DNA of 64,000 bases from Ilyomonas sp965277535 (GTDB lineage Bacteria > Bacteroidota > Bacteroidia > Chitinophagales > Chitinophagaceae). Shown here piece after piece: positions 55,096 to 63,430 of this stretch; position 1 is the first letter of the stretch, and the number at the start of each line of letters is the position of its first letter. The notes under the pieces are model-generated. The model saw nothing but the letters and a program-made list of their open reading frames with translations. It was not told where the DNA came from and did not search any database. A program made the translations under genes and the position numbers. The stretch lies in the NCBI GenBank assembly GCA_965277535.1, contig OZ255825.1, positions 3,658,001-3,722,000 on the forward strand, given 5' to 3'.

Positions 55096-55827
55096 ATGCA
55101 ACGAGAAATTACATCCTGGTACAGCCCGTCAACTGGCAGAGAAATGCCCGTTGTAACGTATGGTCATTATGGTTTTGCTTTGTTATTAATACCAACTGCA
55201 GGTGCCGATTACTTGGAGTACGAACGCTTCCAGTTAATCAATGCCATTGCTCCTTTTATTGATGCCGGAAAAATAAAAGTGTTCAGCATTAACAGCATGA
55301 ACAACGAAAGCTGGATGCACAAAACCATGTGGGGCGAACACAAAGCCATCAACCATAACAAGTTTAATAATTATGTGATAAATGAGGTGATTCCTTTTAT
55401 CCGAAACAGTGTTGGCAACGATACTTATATTTACACCTGCGGCGCATCGTTTGGCGCTTTGCACGCGATGAATTTGTTTCTGAAACATCCTGATATCATC
55501 AATGGTGCTATCAGCATGAGTGGCGTGTACGATTTAACCGAATACACAAAAGGATATTGGGATGAACAGGTGTATTTCAACAGCCCGATGCACTACCTTC
55601 CAAATCTGCATGATACCTATTATTTGGACAAAATAAAAGCCAGCCATCACATTCATATTTATACCGGCAGCGGCGATTATGAAGATCCGGCTTCCAACCG
55701 CCGGTTTTCGGAATTGCTATGGAGCAAAGGCATCTGGCACGACCTTCAAATCTGGGGGCAGGATATAAAGCACGAATGGCCAACGTGGTTGAAGATGTTG
55801 CCCTATATTCTGGGTAATAAGTTTTGA
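55096..55827 (+). CDS. Esterase family alpha/beta hydrolase
   Basis: This 243-residue protein has the putative esterase (esterase D/enterochelin esterase-like) layout: REMPVVTYGHYGFALLLIPT, INEVIPFIRNSV, the nucleophile elbow CGASFGALHAMN, and IWGQDIKHEWPTWLKMLP with the catalytic His. No signal peptide, so cytosolic. It lies 73 bp after the MITE-like element. Substrate unknown. Confidence 0.85.
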   Translation: MQREITSWYSPSTGREMPVVTYGHYGFALLLIPTAGADYLEYERFQLINAIAPFIDAGKIKVFSINSMNNESWMHKTMWGEHKAINHNKFNNYVINEVIPFIRNSVGNDTYIYTCGASFGALHAMNLFLKHPDIINGAISMSGVYDLTEYTKGYWDEQVYFNSPMHYLPNLHDTYYLDKIKASHHIHIYTGSGDYEDPASNRRFSELLWSKGIWHDLQIWGQDIKHEWPTWLKMLPYILGNKF

Positions 55828-56012
55828 TGATTAAATGATGTTGATGTGATGAAATAACACAACCTTTTGCTTTTGTTTTTGCCGATAAAACCAATCTGGC
55901 CATTTTGGCGGGATTTTTTCTTTCTAAACACAACATACTATTACTGTATAGGTAGATTGCGTTATACAGCGTTTAAAAAGTATCGAAATAAAACTTCAAA
56001 AAGGTGGATTGA

Positions 56013-58496
56013 ATGTTACTGCAAAAACAAAAAAAAATCATTAAAATTATTGGCGGCATTTTGCTTTCTTTCTTTGCTTTACTAATTATCTTTTTGTTTG
56101 GCCTTCAAATTTATGTTTCGGCCAACCATGCCTCGTTTGTGAAGATGGTAAACCAAAAATTAAACGCTGCCATTGCAGGCGATCTTGCCATTAAAAACAT
56201 TGATATAAACGTGTGGCGGCACTTTCCGAATATTGATGTTCGCATTACAAATCTTACCTTGAAAGATTCAGTGTATCATCGCTCACTGCTCAACATCAAA
56301 TACGCTTCTACTCGTATTAATGCGTTTAAGTTGTTTACCAATGAAGTGGACATTCATAACATTTATTTGGAACAGGGCGTGATTTATATTTTCACTGATA
56401 AAAATGGCTTTAGCAACGATTATATTTTTAAGCGCGATAAAGAGCAGCAACCTGGCGCACATCCCGCCATTATTGATGAAATTGAGCTGAAGAATATTCA
56501 TTTTGTTTCGGAACACGATGTGAAGGACAAATGGTTTGGCGTTTTTGTAAATTACCTTCATGCAACGCTTGATTTTAAAGACTCTATCACTACCATTAAC
56601 ATGAACGAAAATATGTTGGTGCGTGGCTTAGGATTCAATCTTGCCAAAGGCTATTTTCTAAAAGGAAAAACGGTAAAAGCAGAATGGAAGCTTGTTTACA
56701 ACAGCAACAGCAAGCAGCTTTCTTTCGATGAAACGCCAGTTGCAATCGGCATTTCTAATTTCACATTGACAGGTGATTTTTTTCTGACCGATACACTCAA
56801 TTCTCATTTTAAATTAGTGGCAAAAACAAATGCTGTTGATTATAAAGAAGCAGCATCGCTGGTAAGTCCCAACATCCAGAATAAAATCAACCTTGTAAAT
56901 CTGGCAAAACCGATAGCTGTAACGGCAACTATCGAAGGTCCGATGGCGTTTCGCACTATCCCGATTGTGAATGTGCAATGGACAGTAAAAAACAATGAAC
57001 TGATAACGCCTGTGGTTACGCTCGACCATTGCAATTTTACCGGTTCGTTCACCAACGAGAAAAACAAAGTTTATCCGCGTACCGACGATAACTCAGAAGT
57101 CGTGCTGCAAAAGTTGTCTGCATCTTGGGGCGGCGTGTCGTTAATTGCAAAAACAAACACAGTTGTTACCAACCTTGTACATCCAATTTTGCAGTTCAAT
57201 TTTACTTCTGCCACAACGCTCGCCGCTTTAGATCAAAAGCTCAATTTATCTACTGTGCATTTTATCAGTGGTGGTGCGTTGCTTAACATTCAATACAATG
57301 GTCCGCTGGGCATTGAACCCGCCATGCTAAAATACTTGAGCGGCAACTTTGTAATAATAGATGGGCAGATAACTTATGAGCCACGCAATTTAACATTCAG
57401 CAAATGTAATGGCGAAATCAGATTTTCGGAAACCAATGTTACTGTAGATAGCTTGCAATGCGATTTAAACACCAACCATTTTAAAGTGGAGCTGCAGGGC
57501 AACAATGTAAATTTATTTGCCACTAACACACTTCCCGGCGAAGCTTCGCTTACTTGCAATGTGATGACGCCGAACCTAAACCTGGGCGATTTTAAAGTAC
57601 TGTTTCAACCCAGAAAAACAACTGTTGTAAAAAGGCCTTCAGGTGGCTCGGCAAGGCAATTGGTTTTGTTAGATAATGCGCTGCAATACGGAACTCTCAA
57701 TATCAATTTAAAAGCCGATACACTGCACATGGATAAGTTTTGGGCGCGTAATGTACAAGCAATGATGGGCTTTAAAAACAACGATATTGATGTTGCAAGA
57801 GTATCGTTGCTTCATGCCGATGGCAGCGTAAATATGCAGGCGAACATTCATCAGGTAAAAGAAAACTATCATCAGGCAAATGCAAAGCTGGCTCTACAAA
57901 ACATCAATATTCAAAAGCTGTTTTTTGCGTTAGATAATTTTGGAATGAAGGGATTGACTTCACGCAATGTAACCGGCATTTTAAACACCAATGCAAAGCT
58001 TCAGTTTGGTTTTAACAATAAGGGAAGCATTGTTCCACGTAGCATGTTGGGCAATTTGCATTTTTCCTTAAAGAATGGAACACTGAAAAACTTTAAACCC
58101 ATTGCCGACATACAAGATGTGATTTTCAAAAACCGGAATTTAGACAATATTCAGTTTGCTGAATTAAAAGACAGTTTGGAATTAAAAGGAGATGAAATCT
58201 ATATTCATAAGATGGAGATAGAATCTTCTGCTTTAACCGCTTTTGTGGAAGGCATTTACAGTTTTGGAGATAACACCAATATCAGCATTCAGGTGCCATT
58301 AAGCAATTTAAAAAAGCGTGGCGATGATTATGAAGTAAAAAACAGGGGCACAAAGCGCAAAACAGGAGCCAGCATGTATTTGCGGGCAAAATCGGATGGC
58401 AATGGCGGCGTAAAAATTGGGTTGGATGTATTCAAAAAATTGCGTGGTGATAACTTTGCAGAAGATTTTAAAGATTATAAGCCTGCTTCAAAATAA
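56013..58496 (+). CDS. AsmA-family protein
   Basis: This 827-residue protein has one N-terminal membrane helix (IIKIIGGILLSFFALLIIFLF), then the AsmA N-domain (VKMVNQKLNAAIAGDLAIKN, NVWRHFPNIDVRITNLTLKD) and a long beta-rich body ending in an AsmA C-terminal segment (NISIQVPLSNLKKRGDDYE). Members are bridge-like lipid-transfer proteins between the two membranes. It is single and converges directly with purN (stop codons abut). Confidence 0.85.
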   Translation: MLLQKQKKIIKIIGGILLSFFALLIIFLFGLQIYVSANHASFVKMVNQKLNAAIAGDLAIKNIDINVWRHFPNIDVRITNLTLKDSVYHRSLLNIKYASTRINAFKLFTNEVDIHNIYLEQGVIYIFTDKNGFSNDYIFKRDKEQQPGAHPAIIDEIELKNIHFVSEHDVKDKWFGVFVNYLHATLDFKDSITTINMNENMLVRGLGFNLAKGYFLKGKTVKAEWKLVYNSNSKQLSFDETPVAIGISNFTLTGDFFLTDTLNSHFKLVAKTNAVDYKEAASLVSPNIQNKINLVNLAKPIAVTATIEGPMAFRTIPIVNVQWTVKNNELITPVVTLDHCNFTGSFTNEKNKVYPRTDDNSEVVLQKLSASWGGVSLIAKTNTVVTNLVHPILQFNFTSATTLAALDQKLNLSTVHFISGGALLNIQYNGPLGIEPAMLKYLSGNFVIIDGQITYEPRNLTFSKCNGEIRFSETNVTVDSLQCDLNTNHFKVELQGNNVNLFATNTLPGEASLTCNVMTPNLNLGDFKVLFQPRKTTVVKRPSGGSARQLVLLDNALQYGTLNINLKADTLHMDKFWARNVQAMMGFKNNDIDVARVSLLHADGSVNMQANIHQVKENYHQANAKLALQNINIQKLFFALDNFGMKGLTSRNVTGILNTNAKLQFGFNNKGSIVPRSMLGNLHFSLKNGTLKNFKPIADIQDVIFKNRNLDNIQFAELKDSLELKGDEIYIHKMEIESSALTAFVEGIYSFGDNTNISIQVPLSNLKKRGDDYEVKNRGTKRKTGASMYLRAKSDGNGGVKIGLDVFKKLRGDNFAEDFKDYKPASK

Positions 58497-59078
58497 TCAA
58501 CCTTTTTCCTGAAAATTTATGATGTATTCTTCAATTACTTTTGGATAATATTCATGCTCTAAAATATGAATCCTTTGGGCTAATGTTTCGGGCGTGTCGT
58601 TAGGCATAACAGCACAACTTGCAGTAAAAATAATTCTGCCATTGTCGTACAGTTCGTCCACCACATGAATGGTAATACCAGTTTTGGTTTCGCCCTTTTT
58701 TATCACGGCTTCATGCACAAAATTTCCATACATGCCTTTGCCTCCGTAAGCCGGCAGCAAAGCCGGATGTATGTTCAATATCCGTTGCGGAAAAGCTTCT
58801 ACTAATGCAGCCGGTATCTTCCATAAAAAACCAGCGAGTATGATAAAATCAACTCCTTTTTCTTTTAATTCAATGATATAGTGATCGCCATTGAAAAAGC
58901 TTTCTTTTTCAATCAATAAAACCGGAACATCATTTCCTTTCGCGATGCTGATAACACCGGCACCAGGCTTGTTGCATACAACAAGACCAACATGGATAAA
59001 AGAATGATGTTTGAAATAGTGAATAATTTTTTCTGCATTGCTTCCTGCGCCTGAAGCGAAAATGGCAATCTGTTTCAT
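58497..59078 (-). CDS. purN: Phosphoribosylglycinamide formyltransferase
   Basis: This 193-residue enzyme formylates GAR in purine synthesis. It has IAIFASGAGSNAEKIIHYF-type nucleotide binding (MKQIAIFASGAGSN), LAGFLWKIPAALVEAFPQR, the catalytic NIHPALLPAYGGKGMYG (Asn, His) and ITIHVVDELYDNG (Asp). I chose ATG 59078; the open frame upstream is non-homologous. Its stop abuts that of the AsmA gene. Confidence 0.95.
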   Translation of the reverse strand: MKQIAIFASGAGSNAEKIIHYFKHHSFIHVGLVVCNKPGAGVISIAKGNDVPVLLIEKESFFNGDHYIIELKEKGVDFIILAGFLWKIPAALVEAFPQRILNIHPALLPAYGGKGMYGNFVHEAVIKKGETKTGITIHVVDELYDNGRIIFTASCAVMPNDTPETLAQRIHILEHEYYPKVIEEYIINFQEKG

Positions 59079-59168
59079 GATAATTATTAGAGCAAATGTA
59101 AAGGTAGAAGACTCAAGAAGCAAGGAACACGAAATAAGGTACAAGAAGCAAAAGTTATGTTGTCTGCA

Positions 59169-59340
59169 GACCTGTAAGGTTTCGCAAACCTTATAGGTCT
59201 TTTCAAATGAAAAGCAGCAAGCTACAAGAAACAAGAAATCAGGAATCAAGAAGCAGAAGCCACGAAAGAAAAGAAAGTTTTGCGTACTATCCTTATAGCT
59301 TGCAGTTTGAGGCTTGAACCTTATATCTTGTTTCTTGTAC
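59169..59340. repeat. Hairpin and degenerate AGCT/CAAGAAGC repeats
   Basis: GACCTGTAAGGTTT (59169-59182) pairs with AAACCTTATAGGTC (59186-59199), one mismatch. After it, CAGCAAGCTACAAGAAACAAG faces TAGCTTGCAGTTTGAGGC and ATCTTGTTTCTTGTACC (59296-59341), an eroded version of the AGCT repeat. It separates purN (-) and the DUF4230 pair (+). Confidence 0.6.
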
Positions 59341-59352
59341 CTTTGTTTTTCA

Positions 59353-59910
59353 ATGAATCCTTTTTCAAAAATATTTCTGTACGGTGGTTTGTTTTTACTC
59401 CTTTTTTCATGTCATGAAAAACAACAACCTGATGTTTCGCAGCTCATTTTATCCTTGCAGGAAACAGGCGAATTGATAACAACAGAGTACACGCTAACCA
59501 AAGTAATTCGCGCCAGCGACGACCAAACCTGGTATAAATGGGGCGATAGAAAAATTTTGATCAATTGCGAAGCAAACCTCAAAGCCGGTGTGGATTTGCA
59601 ACATATTACAACACATAATTTTATCAAGCGAAACGACAGCGCAATTGCGATTGTGTTGCCACATGCGCAATTGTTCAGCCTGAGCATTCCGCCCGATAAA
59701 ATAAGAGTGGCTTACGAAGAAACGAGCTTGTTACGCGATCCTTTTTCAGCAGGTGAAAGAGAACAATTGGTGGCACAGGCAGAGCCACAAATTAAATCGT
59801 TGGTGGCCTCGCTGGGCATTTTGCAAACGGCCGAAAACAACGCCGCTTTGTTTGTAAAACGGCTCTTTCAAAATGGTGGTTATAAAATGGTAAATGTAGT
59901 GTTTGAATAA
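59353..59910 (+). CDS. DUF4230 lipoprotein
   Basis: This 185-residue protein has a lipoprotein signal (ILYGGLFLLLFSCHEK-like; FLLLFSCHEK holds the lipobox). The rest matches DUF4230: ELITTEYTLTKVIRAS, KILINCEANLKAGVDL, IAIVLPHAQLFSLSIPP and a C-terminal LVASLGILQTAENNAALFVKRLF. Function unknown. ATG 59353 was chosen to begin at the signal. It is 6 bp before a second DUF4230 gene. Confidence 0.82.
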   Translation: MNPFSKIFLYGGLFLLLFSCHEKQQPDVSQLILSLQETGELITTEYTLTKVIRASDDQTWYKWGDRKILINCEANLKAGVDLQHITTHNFIKRNDSAIAIVLPHAQLFSLSIPPDKIRVAYEETSLLRDPFSAGEREQLVAQAEPQIKSLVASLGILQTAENNAALFVKRLFQNGGYKMVNVVFE

Positions 59911-59916
59911 TTTATT

Positions 59917-60573
59917 ATGACGAACAAACGGTTGAAACAAATCAGCATTTTTCTCCTACTTGCTATCGTTGTTATTTGGGCTACTCTAAAAATGCAATCC
60001 TTTCCATCGTTCAAAAATTTGTTCAAAACCAAACCTGTTACCATTGCCAATACACCAATCGCTGTAAAGCAAATTCAGGCATTGGCGCAATTGGTAACCG
60101 TAAGTATGTATGAAGAAATTGTAGTGGACAGCAATGCAAACAATGATACAAAACTGGCGGTGCCTATGCTCCCCAATGTTACCCTACTCACTAACGAAAA
60201 AACATTGGTAATCATTGGCAAAACAACAACGCATGTGGGCATTGATATGCAACAAACAGGCAACGAAAGCATAAGCGGAACACCTGATTCGATACACATT
60301 GTGTTGCCACCTGCGCAAGTGCTGGATGCCATCATCAATCCGTCCGATGTAACTATTTTTATAGAGAGGGGCGAATGGAACAATGAGGCAGTTGTTCGGC
60401 TAAAAAACAAAATTCAATACATCGCCATTGCAGATGCCCAAAGTCGTGGTTTATTTTCGCAATCGGAGACGAAAGCGAAAGAAATACTCACACAATTTTT
60501 TATTGCTGCTGGTTATAAAAAAGTGGTTGTTCAGTTTCAACAACAAAACAAAATGCTGCAAAACCAAAACTAA
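59917..60573 (+). CDS. DUF4230 membrane protein
   Basis: This 218-residue paralogue of the preceding gene has an N-terminal membrane helix (QISIFLLLAIVVIWATLKM) and no lipobox. The DUF4230 pattern follows: LAQLVTVSMYEEIVVDS, TLVIIGKTTTHVGIDM, SIHIVLPPAQVLDAIINP, FFIAAGYKKVVVQF. One is a lipoprotein and the other membrane-anchored, so the pair may work together in the periplasm. Function unknown. Confidence 0.8.
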   Translation: MTNKRLKQISIFLLLAIVVIWATLKMQSFPSFKNLFKTKPVTIANTPIAVKQIQALAQLVTVSMYEEIVVDSNANNDTKLAVPMLPNVTLLTNEKTLVIIGKTTTHVGIDMQQTGNESISGTPDSIHIVLPPAQVLDAIINPSDVTIFIERGEWNNEAVVRLKNKIQYIAIADAQSRGLFSQSETKAKEILTQFFIAAGYKKVVVQFQQQNKMLQNQN

Positions 60574-60684
60574 AGTCTCATTAAAATTGCGTCATTTTTC
60601 AATCATTTCTTGGACACAATCTTATTCCGTATTATTTTTACGCACTTATTCTACCAATTTGGTGGACTAATAATTGAATTGTAG

Positions 60685-61530
60685 ATGCAGCAATCCGGAG
60701 AAGTAATATTTGTTGGCGCTGGCCCTGGCGACCCCGAACTGCTTACACTGAAAGCGGTAAAAGCTTTGCAAAAAGCGGATGTAGTAATTACAGACAGGCT
60801 GGTGAGTGAAGAAATTATAATGGAATTTGTGTCTTATAAAACACAGGTTATTGCTGTTGGCAAACAAGGCAACAGTGGTTTGTCCTTTTCACAAAAAGAA
60901 ATTAATGAGCTGTTGGTTGAAAAGGCAAAGCAACACGGCAACGTGGTTCGCTTAAAAGGTGGCGATGTGTCTGTGTTTTCCAATATTCTGGATGAACTCG
61001 CAGCTTTAAAAAACGCAAACATTTCTTACCAAATCATTCCCGGCATTACTGCATTATCGGGTGCCGCAGCGTACACAGGCATTCCGCTTACCGCGCGCGG
61101 AATGGCAACCGGAATAAGGATTGCAACTTATTACAACAATACAATTGTTGCAGACAATGAATGGCGCGAATGGGCAACCATGAAAGATACATTGGTGCTG
61201 TATATGTCGGCAAGCACATTGCCCGATTTAATTACGGGTTTGTTGCTTCATGGTGCAGAGCCACAAACGCCGTTTGTTGTGGTTGAACAAGCAACAACGC
61301 CCAATCAGTATGTTCATTACAGCACATTGGGCGAGTTTAAAAAAGAGGCAAAAACAAACTCTTTCATCAGCCCATCGCTCCTCATCATTGGCAAGGTTGC
61401 AGGTTTGTATCAGCAGTTTGCATGGCTTCCCAACAACAACCAACGCAAGCCTTATTTTTCATCGTTGGATGATGGCTTTACTCAAATTTTCAATCAAATA
61501 AAAGAAGCCGATAATGTTAGCAGAGCATAG
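60685..61530 (+). CDS. cobA: Uroporphyrinogen-III C-methyltransferase
   Basis: This 281-residue SAM-dependent enzyme makes precorrin-2 for siroheme. It has VIFVGAGPGDPELLTLKA, VVRLKGGDVSVFSNILDEL, IIPGITALSGAAAYTGIPLT and TLVLYMSAS, all family signatures. It overlaps cysJ by 17 bp, so siroheme supply is tied to sulfite reductase, which needs it. It lacks the CysG dehydrogenase/ferrochelatase domain, so those steps must be elsewhere. Confidence 0.95.
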   Translation: MQQSGEVIFVGAGPGDPELLTLKAVKALQKADVVITDRLVSEEIIMEFVSYKTQVIAVGKQGNSGLSFSQKEINELLVEKAKQHGNVVRLKGGDVSVFSNILDELAALKNANISYQIIPGITALSGAAAYTGIPLTARGMATGIRIATYYNNTIVADNEWREWATMKDTLVLYMSASTLPDLITGLLLHGAEPQTPFVVVEQATTPNQYVHYSTLGEFKKEAKTNSFISPSLLIIGKVAGLYQQFAWLPNNNQRKPYFSSLDDGFTQIFNQIKEADNVSRA

Positions 61531-63223
61531 ATTAAAACTATTCCGCGAAGTAATTACACAAGCTTCCAAAGAAGAATTGATTTGGATGAGTGGATATATG
61601 TCGGCGCTGGTTCACAATCATCAGCCGGTTAGTGCACCTTCACCTAATGCAGATGCAGCAAGCGTTTTAGCAGGTTGTACTGTTGTGTATGGAACCGAGA
61701 GCGGTAACTCGAAAAAGATAGCCAACGATTTATCGTCAAAAATAAAAAAGCAGGGTTTACAGGTAAAAACAAAAAGCTTAGACCAATACAAAACGGCTGA
61801 CTTAGCCAAAGAAAATTGCTTGTTGGTAGTGATGAGTACACAAGGCGACGGCGAGCCTCCGGCAGCAGCTAAAAAGTTTTATGAGTATTTATTATCGAAC
61901 GAAATAAAATTAGACAAATTAAAATACGGCGTGCTGGCTTTGGGCGATTCGTCATATCCCCTGTTTTGCAAAGCCGGTGAAGATGTGGACGAACGGCTCG
62001 CAAATTTGGGTGCGCAACGCATTGTGCCGATGAAAAAATGCGACACCGATTTTGAACCCGAAGCAACTGAGTGGATTGATGAATTGGTGAACACCGCATT
62101 GCGAACTGCATCTGCATCGCAGCCACAAATTGTGGCAAAAACAAAACCGGCATCAACGGGCAAGAAAATTTACGCCGGAAAAATTACAACCTCCATCAAT
62201 TTAAACGATAGGGGAAGCAATAAAGAAACCTATCATCTTGAAATTGCGGCTGAAGATGAAATTCACTATGAGCCGGGCGATTCCATTGGCATTATCGCCA
62301 AGAACAGCGGCGCAGCAGTGCATAAAATTATTGAGTTGCTGGAAGTAGGGGAACAACAAACATTCACTTTTAAAAATGAAGAATATACAGCGGCCGATTT
62401 GTTTACGAATAGGCTCAATATTCAGTATTTACCGGAACGGATTATTCAGCAATATGCCCAACTGATAAAGAAAGAAATTCCTTCCATCCGTATGGATTTG
62501 GCTGATTTGCTGCGCATTTATCCGTTCGATTCAACACTGGATGTTCAGCAATTCATCAACATACTCGATCCTGTTTCACCGCGGTTGTATTCTATTTCTT
62601 CATCGCCGGCAGCGCATGGCAACAATGAAGTGCATATTACTGTAAGTCGCAGCACATTTAAGGTTGATAGCCAAAAGCGTTTTGGTTTGTGTTCCGATTA
62701 TTTATCGTGCCGGAATGTAGATGATGACATCTCTTTTTATGTTCAGAAAAACAGTTCGTTCAAATTGCCATCGCCCGACGCCGATGTGATTATGATTGGA
62801 CCTGGAACCGGCATTGCGCCCTTCCGTTCGTTTTTGTTTGAACGTGACGCACAAGGCGCAGAAGGCAGAAACTGGCTGTTCTTTGGCGACCAGCATTTTG
62901 TATCTGATTTTTTATATCAGACCGAATTGCTGAGCTTTTTTGAAACGGGCATGTTAACGCGTTTCAACACAGCATTTTCAAGAGACCAGCAGGAAAAGCT
63001 GTATGTGCAACATCGCATGTCGCAACAGGCAACGGAACTATGGAATTGGCTGCAAAACGGTGCAGTGCTTTACGTCTGCGGAGCTAAACACCCAATGAGC
63101 ACTGACGTTGAAAATACATTGCTTCAAATTATTCAGACAAAAGGAAACCTGAGTGAAGAAGAAGCTGCCGATTACTTGACGGCATTAAACGAAAGCGGCA
63201 GGTATCATAAGGATGTGTATTAA
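61514..63223 (+). CDS. cysJ: Sulfite reductase flavoprotein (CysJ-like)
   Basis: This 569-residue diflavin reductase carries NADPH electrons to CysI. An N-terminal helix precedes an FMN flavodoxin domain (VVYGTESGNSKKIANDL, STQGDGEPP, LALGDSSYPLFCKAGE), then the FAD-binding linker (PRLYSISSSP) and NADPH domain (IGPGTGIAPFRSFLFER, WLFFGDQH, YVCGAKHPM). It overlaps cobA by 17 bp and precedes cysI by 207 bp. Confidence 0.94.
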   Translation: MLAEHRLKLFREVITQASKEELIWMSGYMSALVHNHQPVSAPSPNADAASVLAGCTVVYGTESGNSKKIANDLSSKIKKQGLQVKTKSLDQYKTADLAKENCLLVVMSTQGDGEPPAAAKKFYEYLLSNEIKLDKLKYGVLALGDSSYPLFCKAGEDVDERLANLGAQRIVPMKKCDTDFEPEATEWIDELVNTALRTASASQPQIVAKTKPASTGKKIYAGKITTSINLNDRGSNKETYHLEIAAEDEIHYEPGDSIGIIAKNSGAAVHKIIELLEVGEQQTFTFKNEEYTAADLFTNRLNIQYLPERIIQQYAQLIKKEIPSIRMDLADLLRIYPFDSTLDVQQFINILDPVSPRLYSISSSPAAHGNNEVHITVSRSTFKVDSQKRFGLCSDYLSCRNVDDDISFYVQKNSSFKLPSPDADVIMIGPGTGIAPFRSFLFERDAQGAEGRNWLFFGDQHFVSDFLYQTELLSFFETGMLTRFNTAFSRDQQEKLYVQHRMSQQATELWNWLQNGAVLYVCGAKHPMSTDVENTLLQIIQTKGNLSEEEAADYLTALNESGRYHKDVY

Positions 63224-63234
63224 CCTCATCCCAA

Positions 63235-63258
63235 CCCTTCTCCACGAGTGGAGAAGGG
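63235..63258. repeat. Hairpin CCCTTCTCCAC repeat
   Basis: CCCTTCTCCAC and GTGGAGAAGGG pair around GA, 12 bp past the cysJ stop. No T-run follows. This palindrome is common as an intergenic repeat in many genomes. Confidence 0.6.
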
Positions 63259-63393
63259 CAAGAAGAACAGCCGCTTGTTGAGTAATGGGCAAAGCGTTGA
63301 AGAGTGCTACCGGCCTACCGGTCAGGCAGGCGCAACGATGTTCAATCGGAGTTACGAAAGCCCGGTACATAAAACTGTATTTATCTTTAAAAA

Positions 63394-63425
63394 AGCTTGC
63401 AGCTTGTAGCTCGCAGCTAATAGCT
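63394..63425. repeat. AGCT-rich repeat, copy upstream of cysI
   Basis: AGCTTGCAGCTTGTAGCTCG followed by CAGCTAATAGCT ends 5 bp before the cysI ATG. It shares the 17-mer GCTTGCAGCTTGTAGCT with 15685-15701. A complementary partner arm is not obvious, so it may be a half-element. Its position means it lies across the ribosome-binding region of cysI. Confidence 0.7.
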
Positions 63426-63430
63426 ATAAA

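Larger units (their letters stand above)
2220..62145. repeat. Dispersed 11-bp motif TTTGTTTTTGC, 26 exact copies
   Basis: Exact copies on + start at 4028, 8475, 12044, 17486, 17541, 19135, 27938, 32059, 32909, 37703, 38048, 39275, 44569, 45851, 47840 and 55872. Copies as GCAAAAACAAA start at 2220, 17157, 36822, 39312, 53914, 56021, 56820, 57147, 61348 and 62135. A variant, TTTGGTTTTGC or its complement, is at 8089, 19219, 28178 and 42221. Chance would give well under one copy of the main word. Its role is unknown. Confidence 0.8.

Noticed and set aside
54855..55262. 135-codon open frame across the inverted-repeat element
   Set aside because: It reads through both inverted ends and into the esterase gene in another frame; it is a by-product of the repeat.
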